The notes under the pieces are model-generated. The model was given only the letters and a program-made list of their open reading frames with translations. It was not told the DNA's origin and made no database searches. From assembly GCF_003416895.1 (NCBI RefSeq), contig NZ_QVIO01000004.1, positions 248,001 through 312,000 of the forward strand: a DNA stretch of 64,000 bases, given 5' to 3'. Numbering within the stretch: the stretch's first letter is position 1; each line of letters begins with the position of its first letter. A program made the position numbers and the translations under genes. Below, piece by piece: positions 1-9,482 of this stretch. Source of the stretch: Duganella sp. BJB476. Its GTDB lineage: Bacteria; Pseudomonadota; Gammaproteobacteria; Burkholderiales; Burkholderiaceae_D.

Positions 1-1
1 C

Positions 2-790
2 ATCAGCTTCACCGAGGCGGACACCGGCGGCAATCCATTCGGCACCTTGATGACGATGGCCGACGGCGTCATCACGCTCAAGGTCAAGATCTCCAACTAC
101 CTGTTCATCGCGCAGGACGACCTGTATGCGCTGACCTACCTGAACTCGATCAAGTTCGCCGCCATCACGGCCACGCTGTGTCTCATCATCGGCTACCCGT
201 TCGCCTACTTCATGGCGCGCGCCAAGCCGACCGTGCGCCCGGTGCTGCTGATGCTGGTGATGATGCCGTTCTGGACCTCCTTCCTGCTGCGCATCTACGC
301 ATGGAAGGGCATCCTGGCCAACAACGGCATCCTGAACCACTTCCTGATCAGCATGGGCTTCATCACCGAGCCGCTGCATCTGATGAACACGCAGTTCTCG
401 CTCATCATCGGCATGGTCTATGCCTACCTGCCGTTCATGATCCTGCCGCTGTACGCCAACCTGGTGAAGATGGACCTGCGCTTCCTGGAGGCGGCGGCCG
501 ACCTGGGCGCGACGCCGTTGCAGGCGTTCTGGCGCATCACGGTGCCGCTGTCGAAGTCCGGCATCATCGCCGGCACCATGCTGGTGTTTATCCCGGCGGT
601 GGGCGAGTACGTGATCCCGGAACTGCTGGGCGGCCCGGAAACGCTGATGATCGGCCGCCAGCTGTGGGACGAGTTCTTCACCAATAACGACTGGCCGCTG
701 GCGTCCTCGGTGACGGTGGTGGTGATCCTGCTGATCCTGGTGCCGATGGCGATCTTCAATAAATACAAGGCAGAGGAGGACCGCCCATGA
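2..790 (+). CDS. potH: Polyamine ABC transporter permease PotH (5' end outside window)
   Basis: Inner-membrane permease of a spermidine/putrescine ABC importer of the PotFGHI class. The reading frame is open to the left edge, so the N-terminus is missing; 262 residues remain of a usual ~300. Several hydrophobic segments are visible, and the EAA loop that docks the ATPase reads EAAADLGATPLQAF. The sequence IPAVGEYVIPELLGGP is characteristic of PotH. The stop overlaps the next start by four bases (ATGA), so the two permeases are translationally coupled. potF and potG homologues probably lie upstream, outside the window. Confidence 0.95.
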   Translation: MSFTEADTGGNPFGTLMTMADGVITLKVKISNYLFIAQDDLYALTYLNSIKFAAITATLCLIIGYPFAYFMARAKPTVRPVLLMLVMMPFWTSFLLRIYAWKGILANNGILNHFLISMGFITEPLHLMNTQFSLIIGMVYAYLPFMILPLYANLVKMDLRFLEAAADLGATPLQAFWRITVPLSKSGIIAGTMLVFIPAVGEYVIPELLGGPETLMIGRQLWDEFFTNNDWPLASSVTVVVILLILVPMAIFNKYKAEEDRP

Positions 791-1632
791 AAGGACATTC
801 CAATTTCGTGCAGCGCTGGTTCGGGCGCGGCTGGCTGTCGCTGGGCTATCTGTTCCTCTACCTGCCCATCGTGGTGCTGGTGGTGTTCTCGTTTAACAGC
901 TCGCGCCAGGACATGGTGTGGAGCGGCTTCTCGACGCAGTGGTATGCGGCGCTGATGGAGGATACGGAGATCATCAGCGGGTTTGGCCTGTCGTTGCGCA
1001 TCGCGCTGCTGACGGCTTGCAGCTCGGTGGTGCTGGGGACGTTCGCGGCGTTTGTGTTGAACCGCTACCAGCGCTTCGCCGGCCGCACGCTGTTCTCGGG
1101 CATGGTCAGCGCGCCGCTGGTGATGCCGGAGGTAATCATCGGCCTGTCGCTGCTGCTGATGCTGGTGTCGGTGCAGAAGGCCTTCGGTTTCCCGGAGCGC
1201 GGCCTGGTGACGATCTGGCTGGGCCACACCCTGCTGGGCATGGCCTATGCGGCGGTGGTGGTGCAGTCGCGCCTCCAGGAGATGAACAAGTCGCTGGAAG
1301 AAGCGGCGATGGATCTCGGTTGCCGTCCGTACCAGGTGTTCTTCCTGGTGACGCTGCCGAACATCACGCAGGCGCTGGGTTCCGCGTGGCTGCTGACGTT
1401 CACGCTGTCGCTGGACGACGTGGTGCTGTCGGCCTTCCTGTCCGGCCCCGGCTCGTCGACCATGCCTATCGTGATCTTCTCGCGCGCGCGCCTGGGCCTG
1501 GACCCGCGCGTGAACGCGGTGGCGGCGCTGACCATCCTCGTGGTGTCGATCGGCGTAATCGCATCGAGCCTGTATATGGCCCGCAGCGAACGCCTGCGCC
1601 AGAAGCAGGTCGCCGCCGCAGCCAAGGGTTAA
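787..1632 (+). CDS. potI: Polyamine ABC transporter permease PotI
   Basis: Second inner-membrane permease, 281 residues, partner of PotH in the putrescine importer. It has about six hydrophobic segments and a clear EAA loop (EEAAMDLGCRPYQVF). FTLSLDDVVLSAFLSGPGSSTMP is typical of the PotI/PotC family. The start overlaps the potH stop by four bases. The gene ends four bases inside the convergent MFS gene. Its place next to a Puu-type operon fits uptake of the substrate that operon degrades. Confidence 0.95.
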   Translation: MKGHSNFVQRWFGRGWLSLGYLFLYLPIVVLVVFSFNSSRQDMVWSGFSTQWYAALMEDTEIISGFGLSLRIALLTACSSVVLGTFAAFVLNRYQRFAGRTLFSGMVSAPLVMPEVIIGLSLLLMLVSVQKAFGFPERGLVTIWLGHTLLGMAYAAVVVQSRLQEMNKSLEEAAMDLGCRPYQVFFLVTLPNITQALGSAWLLTFTLSLDDVVLSAFLSGPGSSTMPIVIFSRARLGLDPRVNAVAALTILVVSIGVIASSLYMARSERLRQKQVAAAAKG

Positions 1633-2774
1633 TCGACGTAGCCCTGTTTATATTCCCACCAGGCGCAGGCGACGAAAATCGCCGCGCCGCACCACAGCAC
1701 CGCCGGTAGCGCATTGATGCCGGCGGTCTGCATCAGCAGACCTGTTACCAGTGGCCCGCCGCTGCTGGTGATTCCCCAGCTGGCATTGACCACGGCGCTG
1801 GCCGCGACCAGCGATTGTCCCTGGAAGCGCGCGCCGCACGCCACCAGCGACAGCATGTAGATCGCTCCCGCCACAGCCCCCAGCATCAGCAGCAGTATCC
1901 ACCACAGCCAAGGCGTGCCCGCCGCGAAAGGCAGTAGCGGCAGCAGCACGCACACCGCTATGCCGCAGCCGGTGTGCACGCGCCGGCGGCCCACGTGGTC
2001 GGCCAGCCAGCCGAAGGCGAATTGCAACGCGGTGTCGCCGACCAGCACCACGGTGGCCGACAGCAGCGCCAGTTCGGTGAGCATGCCCTGGCGGATCGCG
2101 TACAAGGGCAGCAGGCTCAATGCCAGCGTATCGAACAGCGCGAAGAAGGCCGCACCGACGGCGATCATCGGCATGCGCGGCAGCACCGCGCGCCAGGAGA
2201 CGTGCGGCTCGTCTTCCTCGACCTGGCCGTCGTTGGAGATCAACGCCATGCCGGGCAGGGCGAGCAGGAACAGCGCGCCGCAGGCGGCGAACGGCCACGC
2301 TACCTTGCCTTCCAATCCGGCCACCAGCGCAGGGCCTATCAACTGGAACAGCGTGAACGCGGTGGTGTACATGGCCACCACGCGGCCGCGCGAATTGACC
2401 GGCGCAAGATGGTTGACCCATGCCTCGCCGATGGTGAACAGCACGCCCATGCAGGCGCCGAACACAAATCGCAGCACACCCCACAGCAGCACGTTGTCGG
2501 TCGCTTCCATCAAGCCGGTGGACAGCGCACCGATAGCGATGGCGGCGGTCATGCAGCCGCGCGGTCCGTGGCGGGCCACCCAGCGCGAGACGAAGGGCGT
2601 CGCCGCCAGGATACCGAAGGCGCTGGCGGCGGTGATGATGCCGATGATGTCGGTGCCGATGCCGCGCTGGTCCAGCCGCAGCGCCGTCAGTGGAATGGTG
2701 GCGCCCAGTCCCAGGCCGACCACGCCGATGCTGCTGACCAGCGCACAGAAGTCCCGCCATGGCATGTTCTTCAT
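1629..2774 (-). CDS. MFS transporter (YcaD-like)
   Basis: Major facilitator superfamily membrane protein of 381 residues with about twelve hydrophobic segments. FGWLADHVGRRRVHTG resembles the MFS signature loop between helices. The ATG at 2774 was chosen because it overlaps the stop of the upstream MocR gene (ATGA), which signals coupled translation; longer in-frame extensions run inside that gene. Cotranscription with a MocR regulator next to polyamine genes suggests efflux of an amine or amino acid, but the substrate cannot be read from the sequence. Confidence 0.85.
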   Translation of the reverse strand: MKNMPWRDFCALVSSIGVVGLGLGATIPLTALRLDQRGIGTDIIGIITAASAFGILAATPFVSRWVARHGPRGCMTAAIAIGALSTGLMEATDNVLLWGVLRFVFGACMGVLFTIGEAWVNHLAPVNSRGRVVAMYTTAFTLFQLIGPALVAGLEGKVAWPFAACGALFLLALPGMALISNDGQVEEDEPHVSWRAVLPRMPMIAVGAAFFALFDTLALSLLPLYAIRQGMLTELALLSATVVLVGDTALQFAFGWLADHVGRRRVHTGCGIAVCVLLPLLPFAAGTPWLWWILLLMLGAVAGAIYMLSLVACGARFQGQSLVAASAVVNASWGITSSGGPLVTGLLMQTAGINALPAVLWCGAAIFVACAWWEYKQGYVD

Positions 2775-4282
2775 GCTGGCACTCCCGTCTCGATCAGATC
2801 CGCCAGGATGCGGCCATAGTGGCTGATCTTCTCCGGTGTGCAGTAGGCGTAGCCGACCAGCAGCCCGCGCCTGGTCGGCTGCGCGAGGTAGTAGGTGGAG
2901 AGCGCCTTGACGCGGATGTCCAACGCGGCGGCTGCCGCTTCCAGCGCCACATCGTCGGCGTCGTCGGGCAGCTGCACCACCAGATGCAGGCCGGATTCCT
3001 CGCTGGAGATGGTCACCTTGCCGCGCAGCCGGGGCGCGAGCTGCTGCACCAGCGTGCGGCGCAGCAGCTCGCGGCGGGCGCCGTAGGTCTGGCGTATCTT
3101 GCGGATGTGGGTGGTGAAGTGGCCCAGCGCGATAAAGTCCGCAAGCACTGCCTGCACCGTCAGTTGGCCAGGTCGCTGAAGATCGTACAGCGCGCTCTTG
3201 AAGCCATCGACCAGCGCCGGCGGCACCACCAGGTAGCCGACCTTGATGCCGGGGTAGAGCACCTTGGAGAAGGTGCCCATGTAGAGCACGCGGTCGTCGA
3301 TGTCCAGCCCTTGTAGCGCCGCCAGCGGGCGGCCGGTGTAGCGGAATTCGCTGTCGTAGTCGTCCTCCAGTATCCATGCATCCTTGCGTACGGCGATGTT
3401 GAGCAGCTCGCGCCGGCGGGCCAGGCTCATGACGGAGCCGGTTGGATATTGGTGCGACGGCGTGGCGTAGATCAGGCGCGGCTTGGTGGCCAGGTCCGAC
3501 TCCTTCAGCACCATGCCGTCGTCGTCGACCGCGATCGGGTGCAGCTTCAGTTCGCGCGACTGGAATATGCGGCGCGCCCCCCAGTAGCCGGGGTCCTCGA
3601 CCCAGGCGGTGTCACCGGCGTCGGCCAGCAGCTGCGCGCACAGGTCCAGCGATTGCTGCGTGCCGGCCGTGATCATCACCTGGTCCACCGTCACCTTCAC
3701 GGAGCGCGACAGGCGCAGGTACTCGGTGATGGCCTGGCGCAGCGGCAGGTGGCCGCCGGACTGGCCGTAGTCCAGCAGTTCGGTGCGGGCCTCGCGCCAG
3801 ATGCGGTTTTGCAGCCGCTGCCAAAGCTTGAAAGGGAAGGACGAGAAATCATCCTCGCCCGGTGCGAAAGGCTGGATCTCGAAGCGCGGACCGGCCGCAA
3901 AGCTGGTCAGTTCGCGGCCCCGCCGGGACAGCCGCGCCGGACGGCCTTGCGGAGATCCGCGCGGCGCCGGGCCGGAGCCGCGCATGCTGGCGCGTTGCGC
4001 CTGCAAGTCCGCCACATAGGTGCCGCTCCCCAGTTGGCTGGTGACGTAGCCCTCGGCCGCCAACTGCTCGAACGCGGCGATCACCGTGTTGCGCGAGATG
4101 CCCAGGTCGCGCGCCAGGTCGCGGCTGGACGGCAGTTTGCTGCCCGCACCCAGCAACTGACGGTGGATCGCGCTCTTGGCCGCTTCATACAAACGGCGCT
4201 GCTGCGGCAGGCGCGGATGGAAGCCGGATTGCGCCAATGTCTGGGCTAGCAGATCGGAAGTTGGGGAGGGCGGATGCGGCAT
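2771..4282 (-). CDS. MocR-family transcriptional regulator (GntR wHTH plus aminotransferase-like domain)
   Basis: DNA-binding regulator of 503 residues. A GntR-type winged helix lies at roughly residues 28-95 (LPSSRDLARDLGISRNTVIAAFEQL). It is followed by a fold type I aminotransferase domain that binds PLP and acts as the sensor. The presumed Schiff-base lysine is K340 in GTFSKVLYPGIKVGY, and EDDYDSEFRY is also conserved. The ATG at 4282 matches the normal MocR domain start; the frame stays open upstream but there it overlaps puuD. The gene is divergent from the puuD operon, so control of that operon and autoregulation are the likely roles. Confidence 0.9.
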   Translation of the reverse strand: MPHPPSPTSDLLAQTLAQSGFHPRLPQQRRLYEAAKSAIHRQLLGAGSKLPSSRDLARDLGISRNTVIAAFEQLAAEGYVTSQLGSGTYVADLQAQRASMRGSGPAPRGSPQGRPARLSRRGRELTSFAAGPRFEIQPFAPGEDDFSSFPFKLWQRLQNRIWREARTELLDYGQSGGHLPLRQAITEYLRLSRSVKVTVDQVMITAGTQQSLDLCAQLLADAGDTAWVEDPGYWGARRIFQSRELKLHPIAVDDDGMVLKESDLATKPRLIYATPSHQYPTGSVMSLARRRELLNIAVRKDAWILEDDYDSEFRYTGRPLAALQGLDIDDRVLYMGTFSKVLYPGIKVGYLVVPPALVDGFKSALYDLQRPGQLTVQAVLADFIALGHFTTHIRKIRQTYGARRELLRRTLVQQLAPRLRGKVTISSEESGLHLVVQLPDDADDVALEAAAAALDIRVKALSTYYLAQPTRRGLLVGYAYCTPEKISHYGRILADLIETGVPA

Positions 4283-4288
4283 GGGATT

Positions 4289-4336
4289 CAAAGTGGTTCC
4301 ATCAATTTTAAACAAGTGGCACTCACAATGATACCA
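4289..4336. promoter_or_regulatory. Candidate MocR operator in the divergent intergenic region
   Basis: The 75-bp gap between the MocR gene and puuD holds AAGTGG twice in direct orientation (4291-4296 and 4314-4319, 23 bp apart). It also has TGGTTCCATCA at 4294 and TGATACCA at 4329, an imperfect inverted pair. MocR regulators such as PdxR and GabR are known to bind direct repeats resembling AAAGTGG or ATACCA. Assignment to this regulator is inference from position. Confidence 0.45.
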
Positions 4337-4357
4337 AAATAGGCATATGATGAAGCC

Positions 4358-5110
4358 ATGCATAGCCCAATTGTCATCGTTCCCGCCTGTGTGAACCAGA
4401 TCGGCGCCCATGCCAATCACACAGCCCAATTCAAATATGTCGCCGCAGTGGCCGATGGGGCGGGCTGCACGCCGCTCATCATGCCTGCCCTGGGCGCGTC
4501 CACCGATTTTGAGACGCTGCTGGCGCTGGCCGACGGCGTCATGTTGACCGGTTCCCCGTCCAACGTGCATGCCAGCCTGTATGGGCATGAAGTGCTGGAC
4601 CCCACGCTGCCGCAGGACGCGGCGCGCGACGCCACCACGCTGCCTTTCATCCGGGCGGCGCTCAAGCGCGGCATACCGCTGCTGGCGATATGCCGCGGCT
4701 TCCAGGAGGTGAACGTGGCGCTGGGTGGCACGCTGCACCAGGCGGTGCACAACGTGGCCGGCATGGCCGACCACCGCGAGCGCAAGGACCAGCCGCTGGA
4801 GCAGCAATACGCTGCCTCGCACCGCGTGCGATTGGAGCCTGGCGGGCAATTGGCGCGCATATTGGGAGGCGCGTCCGACATCATGGTCAATTCGCTGCAC
4901 GGCCAGGGCATCGCCCAACTGGCGCCATCGCTGGTCGCGGAAGCACGCGCCGACGACGGCCTGGTGGAAGCCTACCGCGTAGCAAACGCCAGCAGTTTCG
5001 CGCTCGCGGTACAGTGGCATCCAGAGTGGCGCCTGGCGGAGAATCCAGATTCCGTCAAATTATTCAAGGCCTTCGGCGAGGCCTGCCGCAACTATAAAAA
5101 TCAACGCTAG
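4358..5110 (+). CDS. puuD: Gamma-glutamyl-gamma-aminobutyrate hydrolase (PuuD-like)
   Basis: Class I glutamine-amidotransferase-like hydrolase of 250 residues (peptidase C26). In the Puu pathway this enzyme releases GABA and glutamate from gamma-glutamyl-GABA. The nucleophile elbow LLAICRGFQE places the cysteine at C112, and QWHPEW gives H221 and E223, completing the triad. It is the first gene of the plus-strand operon, 19 bp before the first ligase, and divergent from the MocR gene, so it probably carries the regulated promoter. Confidence 0.92.
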   Translation: MHSPIVIVPACVNQIGAHANHTAQFKYVAAVADGAGCTPLIMPALGASTDFETLLALADGVMLTGSPSNVHASLYGHEVLDPTLPQDAARDATTLPFIRAALKRGIPLLAICRGFQEVNVALGGTLHQAVHNVAGMADHRERKDQPLEQQYAASHRVRLEPGGQLARILGGASDIMVNSLHGQGIAQLAPSLVAEARADDGLVEAYRVANASSFALAVQWHPEWRLAENPDSVKLFKAFGEACRNYKNQR

Positions 5111-5129
5111 AAAACAAAGAGAGAAAACC

Positions 5130-6500
5130 ATGGCAATCCGCGAAAATTTTACTTATACCGACATGGACCTGTGGCTCAACGAGAAGCACGTCACCGAAAT
5201 CGAATGCCTGGTCCCCGACTTGACCGGCGTAGCACGCGGGAAGATCCTCCCGCGCGGTAAGTTCACCCAGGAGCGCGGCATGCGCATCCCCGAAGCGGTG
5301 CTGGGCATGACCGTGACCGGCAACTGCCCGGTGGAAGACGCAGGCTACGACCGCGCCATCTCCACCACCGACCGCGACATGATATTGAAGGCCGATCCGA
5401 CCACCATCACCATGGTGCCGTGGGCCACCGACCCGACCGCGCAGGTCATCCACGACTGCTACTTCTCCGACGGCCGCCTGGTCGATTTCGCGCCGCGCTC
5501 AGTGCTGCGCCGCGTACTGAAGCTGTACGCCGACAAGGGCTGGAAGCCAGTGGTGGCGCCGGAACTGGAGTTCTACCTGACAGCCAAGAACAGCGATCCC
5601 GATCTGCCTTTGAAGCCGCCTATCGGCCGCAGCGGCCGCGCGGAGACCAGCCGCCAGGTCTACAGCATCGACGCGGTGAACGAGTTCGATCCGCTGTTCG
5701 AAGACATCTACGACTACTGCGACCTGATGAACCTCGACGTCGACACGCTGATTCACGAAATCGGCGCCGGCCAGATGGAGATCAACTTCCTGCACGGCGA
5801 TCCGCTCGGCCTGGCCGACAAGGTGTTCTTCTTCAAGCGCACCTTGCGCGAAGCGGCGCTTAAGCACGATATGTACGCGACCTTCATGGCCAAGCCGATG
5901 GCTGGCGAGCCGGGTTCCGCGATGCACGTGCACCAGAGCGTGGTCGATGCCAAGACCGGCAAGAACATCTTCAGTGCCGAAGACGGTTCGGCCGCGCCGA
6001 TCTTCAAGCACTACATCGGCGGCCTGCAACGCTACATGCCGTCGGCGATGGCGATCGTCGCGCCTTACGTCAATTCGTATCGCCGCATCGTGCGCCACAC
6101 GGCGGCGCCGATCAATATCCAGTGGGGCATGGACAACCGCACCGTCGGTTTCCGCGTGCCGGAATCGGGCGTGCAGGATCGCCGCGTGGAGAACCGCATC
6201 ATCGGCGCGGACGCCAATCCCTACCTGGCGCTGGCGGTCACGCTGGCTTGCGGCTACCTCGGCATGACCGAGCAACTGGAGCCGACGCCGATGACCGTCG
6301 GCAGTGCCTATGATCTGATGGTCGAACTGCCGCAAGGCTTGCCGGAAGCGCTGCAACTGCTGCGCGGCGAGGACAAGCTGCGCAGCGTGCTGGGTGACCG
6401 CTTCATCGACGTCTATTCAGCGATCAAGGATCTGGAGCACCAGGAATTCATGACCGTCATCAGCCCGTGGGAGCGCGAGCACCTGCTGCTGCACGTCTGA
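5130..6500 (+). CDS. puuA: Glutamine synthetase family protein, likely gamma-glutamylputrescine synthetase
   Basis: Glutamine-synthetase-fold ligase of 456 residues. PuuA joins glutamate to putrescine using ATP, the first step of the Puu pathway. The N-terminal beta-grasp part (ECLVPDLTGVARGKILP) and the catalytic domain are intact. HEIGAGQMEINF carries metal-binding glutamates, MHVHQS follows, and the ATP site is near NSYRRIVRHTAAPINIQWG. An SD-like purine stretch (GAGAGAAAACC) precedes the ATG. It lies between the hydrolase and an aminotransferase. The exact amine substrate is inferred from context. Confidence 0.85.
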   Translation: MAIRENFTYTDMDLWLNEKHVTEIECLVPDLTGVARGKILPRGKFTQERGMRIPEAVLGMTVTGNCPVEDAGYDRAISTTDRDMILKADPTTITMVPWATDPTAQVIHDCYFSDGRLVDFAPRSVLRRVLKLYADKGWKPVVAPELEFYLTAKNSDPDLPLKPPIGRSGRAETSRQVYSIDAVNEFDPLFEDIYDYCDLMNLDVDTLIHEIGAGQMEINFLHGDPLGLADKVFFFKRTLREAALKHDMYATFMAKPMAGEPGSAMHVHQSVVDAKTGKNIFSAEDGSAAPIFKHYIGGLQRYMPSAMAIVAPYVNSYRRIVRHTAAPINIQWGMDNRTVGFRVPESGVQDRRVENRIIGADANPYLALAVTLACGYLGMTEQLEPTPMTVGSAYDLMVELPQGLPEALQLLRGEDKLRSVLGDRFIDVYSAIKDLEHQEFMTVISPWEREHLLLHV

Positions 6501-6522
6501 TCATTTTGAGATAGGAGCCATC

Positions 6523-7974
6523 ATGTCGAACAATTCATTGGCGCCAAGCGCCGCATTGGTCGCGTCGGTCAAGGCCGCTGCGCGCCCGGAAGTGTATGAC
6601 ACCGCCGCCATCCAGAAGCTGGACACGGCCCACTATATGCACCCCTTCACCGACCACAAGGCGCTCGGCGAAAAGGGCGCGCGCGTGATGGTGCGCGGCG
6701 AGGGCATCTATCTGTGGGACTCGCAGGGCAAGAAGGTATTGGACGGCATGTCCGGCCTGTGGTGCGTCAATGTCGGCTACGGCCGCACCAGCATCTCGGA
6801 AGCGGTGTACAAGCAGATGGAGACGCTGCCGTTCTATAACAGCTTCTTCAACACCACCAATATCCCGGCGGTGGAGCTGGCGGCCAAGCTGGTGAAGATA
6901 TCGCCGCCGCAGTTCAACCACGTCTACTTCACCGGCTCCGGCTCGGAAGGCAACGACACCAATCTGCGCATGGTGCGCCGCTATTGGGACGTGTTGGGCT
7001 ACAAGGAGCGCCACACCATCATCAGCCGCCACAACGCCTATCACGGCAGCACCGTGGCCGGCGCGTCGTTGGGCGGCATGGATGGCATGCACGCGCAGGG
7101 CGGCTTGCCGATTCCCGGCATCGTGCATATCGGTCAGCCGAACTACCTGGAATCCGGGCGCGGCATGACGGAGGACGAATTCGGCGTCGAAGCCGCGTCG
7201 TGGCTGGAGAAGAAAATCCTGGAGGTTGGTCCCGACAAGGTCGCGGCCTTCATCGGCGAGCCGATACAGGGCGCGGGCGGCGTGGTGATCCCGCCGGCCA
7301 CCTATTGGCCGGAGATCCAGCGCATCTGCGACAAATACGGCATCCTGCTGATCGCTGATGAGGTGATCTGCGGCTTCGGCCGGTTGGGCAAGTGGTTCGC
7401 GTCCGAGCTGTTCGGCATCAAGCCGGACCTGATCACTTTCGCCAAGGGCGTCACCTCCGGCTATGTGCCGCTGGGCGGTGTGCTGGTTGGCGACCGCGTG
7501 GCCAATGTGCTTATCGAGCAGGGCGGCGAATTCAATCACGGCTTCACCTACTCCGGCCATCCGGTCGCGTGTGCGGCGGCGCTGGAGAATATCCGCATCC
7601 TCGAGGACGAGAAGCTGGTCGAGCGCGTCGGCAACGAGACCGGGCCGTATCTGAAAAAGCGTTTTGCCGAGCTGGCGAATCATCCGCTGGTTGGCTATGC
7701 TGATAGTTGCGGCTTCGTCGCGGGCCTGAACCTGGTACGCGTCAAGGGCGCGACCGTGCACGAGAACGTGCCGTTCGACGAGGAGCTGGCCGTGGGCATG
7801 GTCTGCCGTGGCTACATGTTCAACAATGGCATGATCATGCGCGCCGTCGGCGACCGCATGATCATCGCGCCGCCGCTGGTGATGAGCTGTGCGCAGATCG
7901 ACGAGATGGTGGCCTTGATCCGCCACTGCCTCGACCTGACCTACGCCGACCTCCAGCAGCGCGGCTGGCTGTAA
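6523..7974 (+). CDS. spuC: Class III aminotransferase, putrescine/polyamine:pyruvate type (SpuC-like)
   Basis: PLP-dependent omega-amino-acid or polyamine aminotransferase of 483 residues. The PLP lysine lies in LITFAKGVTSGYVPLGG, with the upstream aspartate in LIADEVICGFGRLG. The N-terminal HYMHPFTDHKALGEKG is typical of SpuC-type putrescine-pyruvate transaminases. An SD (AGGAG) precedes the ATG. In the operon it could transaminate putrescine directly or act on gamma-glutamylputrescine; sequence alone does not decide between these. Confidence 0.85.
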   Translation: MSNNSLAPSAALVASVKAAARPEVYDTAAIQKLDTAHYMHPFTDHKALGEKGARVMVRGEGIYLWDSQGKKVLDGMSGLWCVNVGYGRTSISEAVYKQMETLPFYNSFFNTTNIPAVELAAKLVKISPPQFNHVYFTGSGSEGNDTNLRMVRRYWDVLGYKERHTIISRHNAYHGSTVAGASLGGMDGMHAQGGLPIPGIVHIGQPNYLESGRGMTEDEFGVEAASWLEKKILEVGPDKVAAFIGEPIQGAGGVVIPPATYWPEIQRICDKYGILLIADEVICGFGRLGKWFASELFGIKPDLITFAKGVTSGYVPLGGVLVGDRVANVLIEQGGEFNHGFTYSGHPVACAAALENIRILEDEKLVERVGNETGPYLKKRFAELANHPLVGYADSCGFVAGLNLVRVKGATVHENVPFDEELAVGMVCRGYMFNNGMIMRAVGDRMIIAPPLVMSCAQIDEMVALIRHCLDLTYADLQQRGWL

Positions 7975-7994
7975 ATCCTGAAGTGGAGACGAAT

Positions 7995-9482
7995 ATGACG
8001 ACAACATCCTGGCACGAGCGGGCGAGCAGCCTGCAAATCGACGGCCGCGCCTTCATCGGTGGCGAGCGCGTATGGGCCAAATCCGGACAGCAGTTTGAAA
8101 ACCTGTCGCCGATCGACGGCCGCAAGCTAGGCATGGTGGCGCGCTGCGATGGCGCTGACGTCGACCTGGCGGTGGCTGCGGCACGCGCTGCATTCGAAGA
8201 CCGTCGCTGGGCAGGAAAATCGCCGGCGCAGCGCAAGCGCACGCTGATCAAGTTTGCGGACCTGGTGCAGAAGCACGGCCAGGAACTGGCGCTGCTTGAA
8301 ACGCTGGATATGGGCAAACCGATCAAATATAGCCAGAGCGTGGACGTGGGCGCGACCGCCAATTGTCTGCGCTGGTACGGCGAGGCGATCGACAAGATTT
8401 ACGACGAGATCGCACCGACAGCAGCCAACAGCCTGGCGCTGATTACGCGCGAGCCGGTCGGCGTGGTGGCGGCCATCGTGCCGTGGAATTATCCGATGAT
8501 CATGGCTGCATGGAAGATCGCGCCGGCGCTGGCCGCCGGTAACAGCGTGGTGCTCAAGCCGTCCGAGAAGTCGCCGCTGACCGCATTGCGGCTGGCGGAG
8601 ATCGCGCTGGAGGCGGGCATTCCTCCGGGCGTGTTCAATGTACTGCCGGGCTACGGCCACGAGGCCGGCGCCGCGCTTGGCCTGCACATGGACGTGGACT
8701 GCATCGGCTTCACCGGCTCCACCCGCGTCGGCAAGCAGATTTTGCAGATGGCCGGGCAGTCCAATCTGAAGCGGGCCTGGACTGAGTTGGGCGGCAAGTC
8801 GGCCAATATCGTTTGCGCCGATTGCCCGGACCTGGACAAGGCGGTGGAAGCGGCCATCGGCTCCATCTACTTCAACCAGGGCGAGAGCTGCAACGCGCCT
8901 TCGCGCCTGTTTGTGGAAGCGTCGATCAAGGAGCAGTTCCTCGAAAAAGCGATGGCGATGATGCCAAGCTTCCAGCCTGGCGATCCGCTCGACGAGAACA
9001 CCGTCATGGGCGCCATCGTCGATGCGACGCAACTGAAGACGGTGATGGGCTACATCGAAGCCGGCCAGTCGGGCGGCGCCAAATTGCTGTCCGGCGGACG
9101 CCAGGCGCGCACCGACACCGGCGGCTACTACGTCGAACCGACGCTGTTCGACCAGGTTGACAGCAGCATGACCATCGCGCGCGAGGAGATCTTCGGGCCG
9201 GTGCTGTCTGTGCTGAGCTTTACCGACGTGAAGGACGCGGTCAAGCAGGCCAACGCCACGCCCTACGGCTTGCAGGCCGCAGTGTGGACGGCCGATATCA
9301 GCAAGGCGATCCAGACCGCGCGTGCGCTGCGCGCCGGCACCGTGCACGTCAACCAGTACGACGGCGACGACATCACCGTGCCGTTCGGCGGCTACAAACA
9401 GTCCGGCAATGGCCGCGACAAGTCACTCCACGCTTTCGACAAATACACCGAGCTGAAAACCACATGGATACAAATCGGCTAG
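7995..9482 (+). CDS. puuC: Aldehyde dehydrogenase (PuuC-like, gamma-glutamyl-gamma-aminobutyraldehyde type)
   Basis: NAD(P)-dependent aldehyde dehydrogenase of 495 residues. It shows the cofactor motif FTGSTRVGK, the general-base glutamate in ELGGKSANIV and the nucleophile cysteine in NQGESCNAPSRL. PWNYPMIMAAWK is also conserved. The likely start is the ATG at 7995 after GGAGACGAAT; an earlier start would run far into the preceding aminotransferase. The 3' end overlaps the next gene by 19 bases. Expected role: oxidation of the aminoaldehyde made by the transaminase or oxidase step. Confidence 0.88.
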   Translation: MTTTSWHERASSLQIDGRAFIGGERVWAKSGQQFENLSPIDGRKLGMVARCDGADVDLAVAAARAAFEDRRWAGKSPAQRKRTLIKFADLVQKHGQELALLETLDMGKPIKYSQSVDVGATANCLRWYGEAIDKIYDEIAPTAANSLALITREPVGVVAAIVPWNYPMIMAAWKIAPALAAGNSVVLKPSEKSPLTALRLAEIALEAGIPPGVFNVLPGYGHEAGAALGLHMDVDCIGFTGSTRVGKQILQMAGQSNLKRAWTELGGKSANIVCADCPDLDKAVEAAIGSIYFNQGESCNAPSRLFVEASIKEQFLEKAMAMMPSFQPGDPLDENTVMGAIVDATQLKTVMGYIEAGQSGGAKLLSGGRQARTDTGGYYVEPTLFDQVDSSMTIAREEIFGPVLSVLSFTDVKDAVKQANATPYGLQAAVWTADISKAIQTARALRAGTVHVNQYDGDDITVPFGGYKQSGNGRDKSLHAFDKYTELKTTWIQIG

